Assembly: GCA_027600665.1 (NCBI GenBank)
Contig: JADGJL010000348.1
Span: forward strand, 1-24,151
From: Irineochytrium annulatum
Lineage: Eukaryota; Chytridiomycota; Chytridiomycetes; Chytridiales; Chytridiaceae
Direction of reading: 5' to 3'
Length of the DNA: 24,151 bases
In this document: one piece after another, positions 10,483 through 20,921 of the stretch
How the letters are laid out: every line of letters begins with the position of its first letter
Numbering within the stretch: the first letter of the stretch is position 1
Position numbers and translations under genes: made by a program
Notes under the pieces: model-generated
Database searches by the model: none
Told to the model about the DNA's origin: nothing
The model's input: the letters and a program-made list of their open reading frames with translations, nothing else

Positions 10483-13400
10483 ATGGCCTTGAGATCGCTC
10501 ATTTCTTCCCTGATGGCCGGGACCGACCGCCTGGAGCACATGAATTCCCTTCTCAAGTTTATCCGGGCTTCTAAAGAGCCGCTGGAGCTAGATCCGATAA
10601 TATATTGGTTTCTTTAGGTTGAGATCGCCTCTTTCTGACTCAATAAAGCCTCCGGCTATGCCTGATTGATCCTGTGAAGGAAGCGAGAGCAAATTCATTT
10701 CGAATTCTTCGTCATATCGTTACCAACAACGCGAACATTTTTGCGGCCATGCTTACCTTCCACATCGACATATTTATTGTCAGGTATGGCCTCCTCTCGC
10801 ATTGCCCCTATTATGCGTTGATGAACATGGTTCAGGGTGTTAACACGCGACCAACGCAATGATTTGGAGCGAGAACAGGCGCTAAAGCTGATTAGAGCTG
10901 TAATCGACGCGCCGGGAGGGGTTGAGCTATTGCCCCATGGTGTCATCAGGACTATAGTCGCGATTGCTGAGCAACCTGACGACAAATTTCGGAACGTGTG
11001 TCTGCAAACTTTATGCGAGATCGGTGGGCCTGGCGTGACAGGAGATAACTGACTGGATGCCACTAGCGATCCTGAATATCGAGTTGGCCGCATTAACTGG
11101 TGGACTCCGGTCGATCTTTGCAGCTTTGACTGAAGTGCAGAGCGAGCTATCCGAAACCTTGCTTGTCGCCGTCACATACATCCTGGACTTTGAACAGACC
11201 CGAAGTTTCTTGCGGCCGTCCGTAGAACTTGAGGTTTAATCGCTGTGCCAGATTTTAAAGTTGACAAGGTGCAGATGCTCATTTCGAATTTCACGGATGC
11301 CTACAGCAAAGGACCTTCGCAACAGGAGAGACTTGAATGTTGCGCCCGAGTTATTGTTTCGTTGTTAAAATCATGGCCAGGTACCTGATAGCGCGGCCTG
11401 GCGGTCTGCTCATAATTTTTTGCAGGGGTTATCTATATGTGCCTTGACGACAAAAGAGCCTTTCGTTCGATTGTAGAATCCCTACGGCTTCCTCAGGAGG
11501 AGATTCGTGTACGTGTGCTCGACTCTATATTTTGTTAACGTGCACTCAGAAAATAGCGTTGGACGCCCTCTTCGACATTTTCCGAATACAGCTTCCGCGA
11601 GGATTCCCCGATAACCTGAATTGTACGTCGTATTTTCGCTTTACGTTGTATCTTGCTTTCGTTGATTGAAGGTGCAGACGAGGCAAATTCGGAGACTTTG
11701 TCCACTGTAAGAACGGGCTTTGAACTCGAGGATAACTTCCTTGGTATGGTTCTGACGGCGTTTTTGGAGGCCGGCGTGCTAGAGGTGCTTTCTTGTGCGA
11801 AAAGCTCTGAGCTAAATGTGGTACAGACTTTGATCGATATCATGCAAGACAGCAATAAAGATATAACATTGCGGTCCACTCTTCTGGTCGGAGAGATATT
11901 GGAGCTATGTGGCCGTGTTCTGCCCGCATCATACATTGGTCGCATACAACCCTTGTCATCTCTTTTTCGAATAGCCTCAAATTTCTCCGAGGAAACGAAG
12001 CGACATAATGCGACGCTCGCGTTATCCCAGATAGACAGCTTGGTTCGCAGCAAGGCTGACCTGATGGGCTGGACGAAGTCGTCGGAGGCGTGGGTTCTTA
12101 CTTTAACTGAAACTCGCTAATAGGTCGAAAGTATCGCGTCAATACGAACCGAACGGATACAACGGAGTTTTGCCAAACAGCGCGTAGGAGATCAAATGGA
12201 CGATGCCCAATTTAAAGTTTTTCTTGCAGAAACAGAGGTAAAGCTGGGTAATTAAGGTTTCGCTGATGCGTCGTAGAGAATTGTGTCGTCCAAAGATTAC
12301 TCGAAATGGAACTGGGAGTCGATTTTGGAGCTAATCCAAGGGCCGCTGTCGACGTCTAAACGACTTGACGACGTCTTAAAGAACTCGAAATTTGTTAAGC
12401 GCTTGATGGCTTTCTACCGTCCACTTAATCATCAATTCTCCGATATAAAGAAAGGCAAAGTGAGTCTTTGTTCAAAGGTTGCTGATATTTACGTTGATTT
12501 AGGGTTCGAACTTCTTTGTGAAGGTCGGCTGCGAGCTGTGCAAAATTTTGCTTGGGAACGCAGAGGGCGTTCGTTTTCTTCTGGAAAACAAATTTTTGGC
12601 TGAAGTTGCGGAATGCCTTGCTCAATTAGATCCAGTGAAGTATCCTGTTTACTTATTATTTGCTTACTACCTGCATGAAGGTCTACAACGGAGCCATTGA
12701 GCCGATCTTCTCGAAATCTCGTATAGAAACAACACTAACCGGAGAATACTTTACTCTTTTGGCATCGATCGGATCAGTGCCAGAAGGCGCAAGGTACTTG
12801 AGCTTTCAACTTCTGTAATTTAACGGTGAAAGGCTATTGGAAAAATTTAAAATTATCAACACCTATTACCGACTCACGGAATTGCGAAGTCGAGACGATC
12901 TTATCAAAACCCTTATAACGTCATTGGACTATTCCACGTGAGCACCTTCATCAATAAGTGCGTTTGTGCTGATAGCGATGCAGCGATGGACACGAAAGAA
13001 TTATCCTATCCAAATTAATGACATCTAGCTATAAACACATCCGGTTATTTACCACGCGGCATTTGGGAACTCTCATACAAAATGGTCCTAGAGACTACAT
13101 GGAGTGGGCAGTCCCAATGCTCATGACGCAAGTAAGGCATCAGCTGCGCTTCCTTGCCAACATATTTTTTTGCTTCTAGCTGTATGATCATGCAATTGAA
13201 GTTGCCGAGGCGGCAGCAGCTGTACTCGACGATGCTTGCGATACCGACGAGAGCATTAAGGTGCTCGTCGATCTCAATCCTTACCTCTCAAACCTCGGAA
13301 GCTTTGCAAATACCCTGTTGTTAAGGTATTCCCAATCGTGCAGTATTTGGCTCATTAGGTGACAGATTTTTGGCATCCAAGGCCGGCTACGAGCTGTTGA

Positions 13401-14540
13401 GCAGCTGGGACTTCATCGACAGAGAAATGCGGTATTGGTTTGAGGTCGGAGCAATTGTAACTTCGATGCCTGACAGCTTCTCAGATGGGGAACGTGAATT
13501 ACGTGACAAGACTTGAGATCTCCTTCACGTTCGCATCCTTCGGGCGCTATGACAAGCACAACAAGCGCGACCCGTCGGACAATCACGACGCATATGGACG
13601 CCGGCTCCCGATTCACTTCTACGGCCAGTTGCCAAAGACGGATTACGGATATCAGCGGCTATGGCAGTCTGGGCACGTAAAAGTCTTTGCCGAATCAATC
13701 AAAGCGGCCGGCGTTGATTGCGAAGCGGATACGGAGCTTCTTAAATTAAAATCGGACTTGTGGGCAATTGTGAGTCGATAAATGTCAGATGGGTACAATG
13801 AACTTGTTCACAGGCACATATTGGCTCAACGAATCTGGGTTTGCAGCTTCTGCTGCAGGAAGATATCATTTCTTATATCGTGAAGTTGGCGGAGCAATGC
13901 AAGTCATTCTCGCTGAAAGGGTAAGCATGCAATCTTTCGGTGTGTGATTTTAACTGCTTAACAGGACATGTTTCCATGTATTAGGGCTTATAGCCAAAAC
14001 TCCGGAAGGAGCCGACGTTTTGGAAGAATATCATTGGGAATCTGTGTCGCGGGCATACTCGTCATCGCAGGCATTCGTATTACCTACGAAATTATCTCAT
14101 TTTCTTACGGTTCGTCATGTGCAGTGATTTCATCAAACTTAGTATGCAAATCAGATTCCCAGATGGACCTACTGCGGCTCGTGGCCAGAAAGAAGCCTTG
14201 ACGATCGGGTGGATCCGTCAAGATTTGACGCAATATCGGAAGAAATTTTAAAGTTTATCGGAAACATGAGCAATCACATCCTCGCCAACGCGGCGTCAAA
14301 GAGTCTTTCAAGGTACTAGCAGTATGAGAGGCGAGGTTTTTTCGCTAATCGTGTGTCAGAATGCGTCACGAGAACCCTTATTACTTCACGGATGTCTACT
14401 TGTACCTGGAGGTGCTGCGAATGCTTGGGATCTTCCACTACCGAATTACTGCGAGGAGGTTTATTCAAGAACTTTTTGATAAACTGGTCTTCTCTGAGCA
14501 GAGCATTTCGATTATAGACAAGATACGGAATTTGGCTTGA
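10483..14540 (+). CDS. RICTOR: RICTOR/TSC11 homologue, core subunit of TOR complex 2
   Basis: Scaffold subunit of TORC2, which phosphorylates AGC kinases and controls actin and membrane homeostasis. Twenty-one exons: 10483-10607, 10649-10783, 10836-11023, 11067-11233, 11275-11380, 11426-11508, 11550-11622, 11672-12089, 12132-12237, 12277-12459, 12503-12634, 12681-12793, 12833-12937, 12984-13131, 13180-13325, 13366-13444, 13485-13769, 13814-13920, 13965-14109, 14155-14312, 14360-14540; about 1060 aa. Diagnostic blocks run in the family order: LEREQALKLIRAV, VRTIVAIAEQPDDKFRN, WNWESILELIQGPL, FVKRLMAFYRPL, EGVRFLLENK, DGHERIILSKLM, FIDREMRYWF, HFYGQLPKTDYGYQRL, TCFHVLGLIAKTPEGADVLE, NMSNHILANAASKSL, RRFIQELF. 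It stops soon after the last block, so it has the short form and lacks the long C-terminal tail of animal RICTOR. The N-terminal exon is the least certain part. Confidence 0.95.
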
Positions 14541-14826
14541 GAATGTAGATTTTGCAACTTCAGAACAGTAACTATGATACCCATCCCGATTTGCAGCATT
14601 TCTTTGTTCATCCCTAATACATTGGTGGCCTTCTACACGGAGTTGCTTCGCCATCTCGGCACGAAAATTTGATATGATTGAATGCAATGGTCAATATTCG
14701 AGAATAAAGGGCGAAAGCCTCATGCTAGTGATAACAACATAATGATGATCGAGTACCACGACAATTGCGCACAAGTACAAATCGAGCTCGTGGGAATGAC
14801 CTTCCGTTCTTGAGGACGTTGCCTGC
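14541..14826. other. Convergent intergenic region, 286 bp
   Basis: RICTOR ends at 14540 on the plus strand and the MORN5-like gene ends at 14827 on the minus strand, so this stretch holds both 3' ends. I could not find the missing C-terminal part of MORN5 in any spliced frame here. No RNA gene or other coding frame is convincing. Confidence 0.55.
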
Positions 14827-15350
14827 TCAGTTCCCAGCGTTCACAGAGAGATGGCCCGAGAATCCGCTGATGCGCTCGCTGTAGAACCGCCTGTCGTGCT
14901 CCGTGCAGTAATCCCAGTCTTCCTCCTCATACACCAGCCCATCCGAGAACGTGAACTTGCCCTTTTAACGTGGCGCGTAAGATACGGGCATGCCACACAA
15001 CGGCAAGCACGTACGGTAACAGCAATTCCGTCCCGCCAGTCCGCGTCATATCGCCCACCGGCTACAAAATGAATCGTCCCTTGCCCATCGAATCTGCTCA
15101 GTCGCGTCAGCACTGAAGAGGAGCTTTGGTAACGCGTACTTTCCGTCCTTGAACTCGCCGAGGTACACGTTCCCGTTTGGGTAGACGTACTTCCCATACC
15201 CCTCGACCCTGACCTTTCGTTACTAATTTTGGAACGCGCGTGCAAAGAGAAGAGGTGGTTCACCTGCCGTTGACCTTAGGAAGATATTAGTGGCATCGTC
15301 GAGGCCAACAACGCACGTCGGCGTACCTTATCAGCGACGGTTGAGGACAT
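14827..15350 (-). CDS. MORN5: MORN5-like MORN-repeat protein, flagellum-associated family
   Basis: Small MORN-repeat protein matching animal MORN5, whose expression follows motile cilia and sperm flagella. Exons: 15350-15327, 15274-15264, 15208-15140, 15093-15015, 14961-14827; introns 46-55 nt; about 105 aa. Repeats read GRVEGYGKYVYPNGNVYLGE, then GQGTIHFVAGGRYDADW, then GKFTFSDGLVYEEEDWDY. The closing signature EHDRRFYSE corresponds to the YDRRFYTE block of MORN5 and separates it from generic MORN proteins. Human MORN5 is about 160 aa; here the start of the first repeat and the last ~50 residues are missing or not recognised. Exon 2 is only 11 nt but has clean splice signals and phase on both sides. 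The same-strand neighbours upstream are also cilium-type genes. Confidence 0.83.
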
Positions 15351-16037
15351 GGGTGGCGGTGATTGCGGTCAGTGTGATTGGCACCTTCCCCATTGTCGGC
15401 GCATTGCAAGCCACCGAGCTAGCTACAGGAGGTCATCCTGCTGTGCCACTGATTAGCATTTATGAAGAATCGATTACATTCTTTGCATACAGCCGTCCGT
15501 ATCTGTCGCACCTTGCGCGTAGTTGTAGCCGCGTGCCGGGGAGGACGCTTTGACACTGTCTTACAGCTTTTACAGTTCATGCAGTTGGCGGACGGACGGA
15601 ACCCACGGGAGTTTCTGGTAGGACAACGTGCGGGCCCAAAGGCAAGGCGAGCGAATAAAGCGCACTGTGTACATAATGTGTCTAGGCCAAATACGAGGAT
15701 GAGCGACTACGCGGTTCTTTGCTTTGTGTTCGATGAAAGCCCGCACAGCCCGACATACGCGTGCGAAGCTTCCGATGTCAGAGACCCTCAAATTTGTGTC
15801 TGAAACCATATAGATTGCAGGACCTCAGATGTGACTCTGTGCAAACGACGGGATGTGTGGTAATAGCTGCCTTGGTCACATACAAGCCAGACGCTGACAT
15901 TCTTTACAGCAACACAAAGGGCCGACGCAACACTACATGCATGACTTCATGATACAATCAAGTGCGTTGACAACGTAAACGTGCCTGACAAATTGTCCGC
16001 TTAGCGAGCTGTCCCCATCGATATCCTGAGAACAGCC
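15351..16037. other. Intergenic region, 687 bp, no gene recognised
   Basis: This lies between the stop of the TSNAXIP1-like gene and the start of the MORN5-like gene, both on the minus strand. Open frames of up to about 113 codons exist on both strands (for example 15462-15803 plus), but none resembles a known family or shows the local intron pattern. It should contain the MORN5 promoter and the neighbour's 3' flank. A lineage-specific small gene or a decayed one cannot be excluded. Confidence 0.45.
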
Positions 16038-18154
16038 TCATTCCCCAACCTTGTTCCCCTTCGCGTACGCCTCTGTCAGGCCCGTGTACTCCCCGATCAG
16101 GAATTGATATTGTTCCTCCTTCTCGCGAAGTGCGGCCTCGAGCTTCGTGACCAGAAGCTGCTTCGACGTAAGCTCCTGCTGCATCTCGTCGCTTTTCTTC
16201 CGCAGTTGATCGTAATTCATCTTTAATGCAGGGAATGCGTTTAGATGTGATGTTTACGGGTGCAAGACGCAAAACCTCGGTTTCCTTGAGATGATCGGAT
16301 AACTTGTCGCCCGTCGCTTTCGGGATGAAGTCCTCAACTTGGCTCTTCTTAAGGGACTCTATCTCCGATGCCTTTTCGTTCGTCTGTTGTTCAAGAGGCA
16401 CGATTAGCGCGAAAGTAGTAAGCTTCCAGACGCATACATCGTTTGTCAGCATTTCGATCCTGCGCTCATATAGGCTGATCGGATCATCGCTAATACCGTA
16501 GGTCTTAATCGTGTTTTCCACGTCACTAAGGACTTCATACAGGTCGGTAGCGTAAGTTCCAGAGCAACCGCCGACTTCAATGACTTACGTGGCTCCTCTC
16601 GTCGTTTCTCGTGAAGAACGGATGCCGGCAAATACGTCGCATAGATGGCAAGCTTCCGCTTTAGCTCAGCCCTTAAACTGAAGTCGACATGCCGTTAGCG
16701 CATCAGGTAAAGTAACGATGTGACACAAACTTTTCATTCTCATTTTTCAATCGCTCCACCGTCTTCTCGAGCTGATTGCTCTTCTTCCGCTCAAATTTCA
16801 GTAGTAGTCGGTTCTCATTCTGGGCCAGAAGCTTCCTAACTTTTGTCCGAAGGAAATCGAGTTCGGCTTGGTCGAAGTTGAAGCTATTGATAATGCCGTC
16901 ATACTCGGCCTTCACCTCGGCCAGGATCGGGCCGAAGGTCTTGAATTCGGCGATGATTTTATCGAAGCAGGCGCTGTAGACTTGTAGCCGGCGGAGATCT
17001 GGCCCTTTAGGTGGGCAGCCGAGGGCTTTTAACTCCTAGCATACAAGAGTCGGTCAAGCGCATCGTAACCCCGTAAAAACGTTTTTCAAACCTTCTTCAC
17101 GAAGTCCCTCAGCTCCATAATCTTATCGTTCTTAGCAAACTTGGCCCTCTTGTAGTTCCATTCCGTCTCAATAATCCCGTGCTCGACCGCCTTCATAGCC
17201 GAGTACTGCTCCACTTTCGTAAAGTTGAGTTGGCAGGCCGGCAGGAACTGCCTCGCCTTCGCCTGCGCCAGCGCCTCGTCCTCAACCGTAATGTCTTCCG
17301 CAATCTCCCTACCCTCCCCACCCTCCGCCGGCTGGTCCATCTGGGTCGATTTGCCCTTCTCCGTCGATCCTTCCGCTTTCGTCAATACCTGCATGTCACC
17401 CTCTTCATCGGCAGCAATCTCAAGGTCCAGATCTAGGCCCTTCTCCAGCTCCGTCGCCGGCGGTCGTATCCGTATCGTATCGAATTTCGCCAACATCTCC
17501 TGCATATTCTCCGGCACGTCCACATGCGCCAGCCCCGTCCCCTGCTTCCCGGTATTGTACGCGGGCATTGTCATAAGCTCCTCCCGTGAATCCATCCCAT
17601 CCATCCCCTCCTCAAATCTCCCCGCAAAACCCATCAGCGACGTCGGGATCATCACGGGCTGGCCCACACTCCGTCCCAGCGGCACACCTGCTGCCCCCGA
17701 CTGTATCTGCCCAGCCCCGTGCTGTGGCGACCTCTTTCGCGGCGCATTCATCCCGCCCGCTGCATCGGCCAGCACGCCGTTGAGATTATCATGGTTCAGA
17801 TGCCCAAAGCAAATGGACGTGACGTCCCGCTTCTGCTCCTGCGTAAGCCTCTCTAGAAGACCATGCACAAAGCTCCTGTCCTCCTTGATGCGCCACGCGG
17901 GGCGGTGGTGTGGGAGGTGGACTTGTTTGTGGTTGCTGTGGTGGTGTTCGTGGTGGATGGGACGGGCTTTGGGACGGCGGTTGACGAGGGTCGCTCCAGT
18001 GAGTGTCAGTGTCTCGCCGCCCTCGCGGCCGAGCTTTCGCCAGCGCTGATTCAATAGACTACAAGTTAGCCAATGCAACGAGTTGAATTCATGGACGTCC
18101 ATGGATGTGGATCGCTTGCATGCAGGTAGGACTCACCTCAAGCTCGTTTTCCAT
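16038..18154 (-). CDS. Coiled-coil protein with a TSNAXIP1-N-like block, probable axonemal protein
   Basis: Seven exons: 18154-18137, 18045-17092, 17035-16731, 16677-16589, 16532-16438, 16383-16276, 16220-16038; introns 53-91 nt; about 583 aa. The first ~325 residues are mostly polar and low complexity, with a helical end (QLNFTKVEQYSAMKAVEHGI). Residues ~335-366 read LRRLQVYSACFDKIIAEF then FGPILAEVKAEYDG, like the conserved N-terminal block of TSNAXIP1 (translin-associated factor X-interacting protein 1), a family linked to cilia and sperm. The remaining ~220 residues are coiled coil rich in Glu/Lys/Leu (NQLEKTVERLKNENE, QLRKKSDEMQQEL). The coiled coil is certain; the family call is from memory of the block and is moderate. 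Another axonemal coiled-coil family is the main alternative. Confidence 0.6.
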
Positions 18155-18366
18155 GAATGTCAAATTTACCCCTCTAAAGCAGACCCTAGCAGCATGGCGA
18201 TGGTTTCATCATCGTTTATAATCTTATTGTTTATATGCATATCATTGTAAAAGGAGAAGTGAGTCGTGTGAATAAGAACGTGCTAAGTGTCTACGGTACC
18301 AAGGAAAAAAATAAAAGAAAAAGAAGAAGGGGTGGGGGGGGTCGCCCCGCAATTCCGCAAAAGTGG
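18155..18366. promoter_or_regulatory. Intergenic region, UNC119 3' flank and TSNAXIP1-like promoter
   Basis: This 212-bp gap between two minus-strand genes contains an almost pure purine run on the plus strand (18301-18341, A-rich then eight G), which is polypyrimidine on the transcribed strand downstream of UNC119. TATAAAC at 18214-18220 (minus strand) lies about 60 bp upstream of the TSNAXIP1-like ATG, with a second ATATAAACA nearby; either may serve as a TATA element. Confidence 0.45.
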
Positions 18367-19423
18367 CTAGACATAGGTGTAGCTGGCCTTGTTGTGCATG
18401 ACCAGTTTGTCGTCAACAAAGTAGAAACTGTCGGACACCGTCTTCCCGGGGTTCTTCACCATCTCCGCAACTGAAGACGGAACAGAGGCACAATATATCA
18501 GTATCGTGCGGCTTGAAAAACTCAAAGCTTCTTACTTGTGGCTTTGTCAAGTGCAGGTACCTAAGAACGACGCGAGATATAAGTATGGGCGTGCCAAAAA
18601 CGCGTTATTACCGTGTAAACGCTCTCCCAGGTGTTCAAACTGTTGGGGATCTGCGAACATTGGACGTAAGCACACACACACAAACCATCAGCTGATGTAC
18701 TCACGCAAAACCCGAACGAAAAATCAAAGGACTTTAGAAGTTTGTTTTTAAAGTAATGACGCTCGATCATTCGGAAACTCCGGACCTCCCGCGGGCCAAC
18801 GGCAAACACCAATCTGTGGACACGCGTTAATCGCGTCCAGTTCCCTTAGAAGCAAAATTAAAGCGTCTCACGTTGTGCCAATAGAGGGATATGAAAGAAT
18901 ATCCTTGCTGAACGTGTATGATATCGAACGACCTTCTTCCGGGCTGATAAGCGAAAAGTGTTAAACTACCTTGGCGCCAATTATATTCAAAATTCACAAC
19001 ATACCCTGCCGGCTCAGGCTCGTCCCAGTTAATATCGTTCGAAGGCCTCTTGACCTCGAAAAACACCTGCGCGAGATGATCATTAATTAAAGCATAAATA
19101 AGGGCGAATTTGTCAAATCGTTACAGAGGCACGAACACACCTTGTTGGACTGAAGATCACGGATCTTGAACTCGACGAACTGGCGTGACGGTGTCAGAAA
19201 TGCAGCATATGATCAGAGGGTGAACTGGACGCACCTGAATGAACTTGTTCGCATTGATGGGGCAGAGGTACTTGTCCGTCGGTTGCTTGAATCTGGCGTA
19301 GAAGAGAGCAATCAGCCCCAATTCCGTGTCTATCCAATCTCCAAATCCCGATGCGTACTTCAAACAGTCCTCGGCCTTGGTGTCCTTGCTGGAAACGACG
19401 GCGCTCGCTCGGCTGGCGTTCAT
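18367..19423 (-). CDS. UNC119: UNC119 homologue, lipid-binding cargo chaperone for cilia
   Basis: UNC119 proteins bind N-myristoylated cargo in a beta-sandwich pocket and deliver it to membranes, notably the cilium, with release by ARL3. Nine exons: 19423-19359, 19292-19235, 19179-19141, 19066-18970, 18932-18872, 18813-18705, 18650-18612, 18560-18536, 18470-18367; about 198 aa, slightly shorter than human UNC119. Family blocks in order: [103 protein letters not shown]. The [15 protein letters not shown] block and the [14 protein letters not shown] end separate it from PDE6-delta. The 18933-18969 acceptor (GAAG) is atypical and could lie three bases upstream. It diverges from RAM2 across 93 bp. 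Confidence 0.95.
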
Positions 19424-19516
19424 GATCGAGTGGTCGGAGATTGACCGAGTGTCGAAAGTTGTTTGCTGCCACGCCGACTTCTCGCACATCCGCGCCCAGA
19501 TCCGGCCCCTGGTACA
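19424..19516. promoter_or_regulatory. 93-bp divergent promoter, UNC119 / RAM2
   Basis: Start codons at 19423 (minus) and 19517 (plus) leave 93 bp for both promoters. No TATA box or obvious palindrome is visible. The short spacing suggests a shared core promoter region. Confidence 0.6.
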
Positions 19517-20921
19517 ATGGCCTTGAACGCCATCGAGTGGGAGTCCGTCTGGGGCGACGTGGTCCCCGTCCTGCAGGATGACGGCCCGAATCCGGTCGTC
19601 CCCATCGCGTACGCGGCAGAATGTTGGTAGATCGCTCGGATAAAGAGGCGGCACAGCTGCGAAGAAGTTGCATGTTGGAGATCTGGACCTAACGTGTGGC
19701 ACCGAGATGCGGAATGACTGTGGGGAGCTACCGTGGAAACTCGTGCAAGACAGTCGTCGCGGTTTTAACGCCGTTAACATCTGCAGATAAGACGGCCATG
19801 GACTACTTCCGGGCGGCCATCGCGGCCGAGGAGAAGAGTGATCGCGTCCTGGATCTCACTTCCTACATCATCCAGTCCAACCCCTCCCACTACACGATCT
19901 GGAAGGTGCGGCAGGATGTGCTCCTCCATCTGCAGAAGGATCTCGCGAAGGAGCTGGACTTTATCCAGGAGATGGCGGATCAGCATCCGAAGAGCTACCA
20001 GATCTGGTTGGTCGATAATTAGCATGTTATCATTAACATGCGTGGACTTTCGCCGAAGAACATGGTGGCTGACTTTCGTACATGAAGGCATCACCGCCAA
20101 ATAGTCGTCGATAAGCTCGGGGACTCGTCGAAGGAGCTTGCATTTGTCAACGAGATGATTGGCCAGGACTCAAAAAACTACCACTGTTGGTCCTACCGCC
20201 AGTGGCTCGTGACCCGTTTTCAACTGTGGCATTCGGAGCTCGTTGACATGAACAGGCTTATCGACGAGGACGTTCGGAACAATTCGGCGTGGAATCACCG
20301 TTTCTTTTACTTTACAAGCAGGCCGAACGGCTTTTCGGATGCCGATTTGGCGGACGAAATAAAGTATGGACTACTTAATGCATTCTTTGGAATGTCTTCA
20401 TTATCCGTTTCATTGCATTTCACTGAGAACTGTTTTTCCCCTTTGGCATTGAGCTTTCATCCATTTCTTCTGTTCATATGTTTCTCAACATGCTTAACTA
20501 TCAGATTCACGATCCAAATGATCCGCCTGGCGCCGCATAACGAAAGCCCGTGGAACTACCTTCGAGGGTAAACGTTGACGTGTACTCTTACCATATCTCA
20601 TTGTTCGGCAAAGGATTTTGAAGCACAACAAGAAGCGCCTGAACGACATCGCCGACGTCACGGCCGTCGCGACGCAGTACGCAACGGGCGACCGCCCCCA
20701 ATACGTCTCGTTCGCCGGATCGCTGATGTTGGATTGGATCGTGGAGGAGATGAGTATGTCGCCAGGAATGGCGGAGGAGTTTCGGGAGAAAGGGAAGAAG
20801 GTAACCATTGGCGTTATATCTCAACGCGGGCTTACGATACGTTAAGGTGTGCGATGAACTTGCGGAAAAGGATCCGATCAGGGCGCGGTTTTGGATGTAT
20901 AGGAAGAAGTATTTCGAATGA
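19517..20921 (+). CDS. RAM2: Protein farnesyltransferase / geranylgeranyltransferase-I alpha subunit
   Basis: Shared alpha subunit of cytosolic farnesyltransferase and geranylgeranyltransferase I, which prenylate CaaX proteins such as Ras and Rho. Six exons: 19517-19622, 19787-20006, 20088-20363, 20505-20567, 20614-20800, 20847-20921; 308 aa, near yeast Ram2 (316). Start MALNAIEWESVWGDVVPV, then DDGPNPVVPIAY. PFTA helical repeats: NPSHYTIWKVR, HPKSYQIWHHR, SKNYHCWSYRQW, NNSAWNHRFF, HNESPWNYLRG. The Lys and Tyr of HPKSYQIW match the catalytic pair of mammalian FNTA (K164, Y166). The C-terminus DPIRARFWMYRKKYFE is also typical. The first intron (164 nt) and third (141 nt) are longer than most here; the first donor (GTTGGT) is inferred from frame and alignment. 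Confidence 0.95.

Noticed and set aside
9909..10556. Long minus-strand frame starting MRREFMCSRRS as the NUP214 N-terminus
   Set aside because: Its first part overlaps RICTOR exon 1. Splicing 10314-10365 to a short acidic exon with ATG at 10401 gives a start resembling NUP214.
11067..11380. Apparent one-base frameshift in RICTOR after ELEV
   Set aside because: A 41-nt GT-AG intron at 11234-11274 restores the frame and gives FLRPSVELE joined to MLISNFTDAY, as in the family.
12090..12131. In-frame stop after a possible 30-nt intron in RICTOR
   Set aside because: A donor four bases upstream and an acceptor ending GAAAG give a normal 42-nt intron with CTAAT and matching phase.
15290..15803. Plus-strand open frames starting MASSRPTTHVG and MKNRLHSLHT
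   Set aside because: No recognisable homology or composition signal, and the first overlaps the MORN5-like 5' exon.
17225..18049. 274-codon plus-strand open frame
   Set aside because: It is the antisense shadow of exon 2 of the coiled-coil gene, low-complexity and without splice context.
18671..18682. CA dinucleotide run as a microsatellite of interest
   Set aside because: It is short and lies within an UNC119 intron, so it is only simple sequence.
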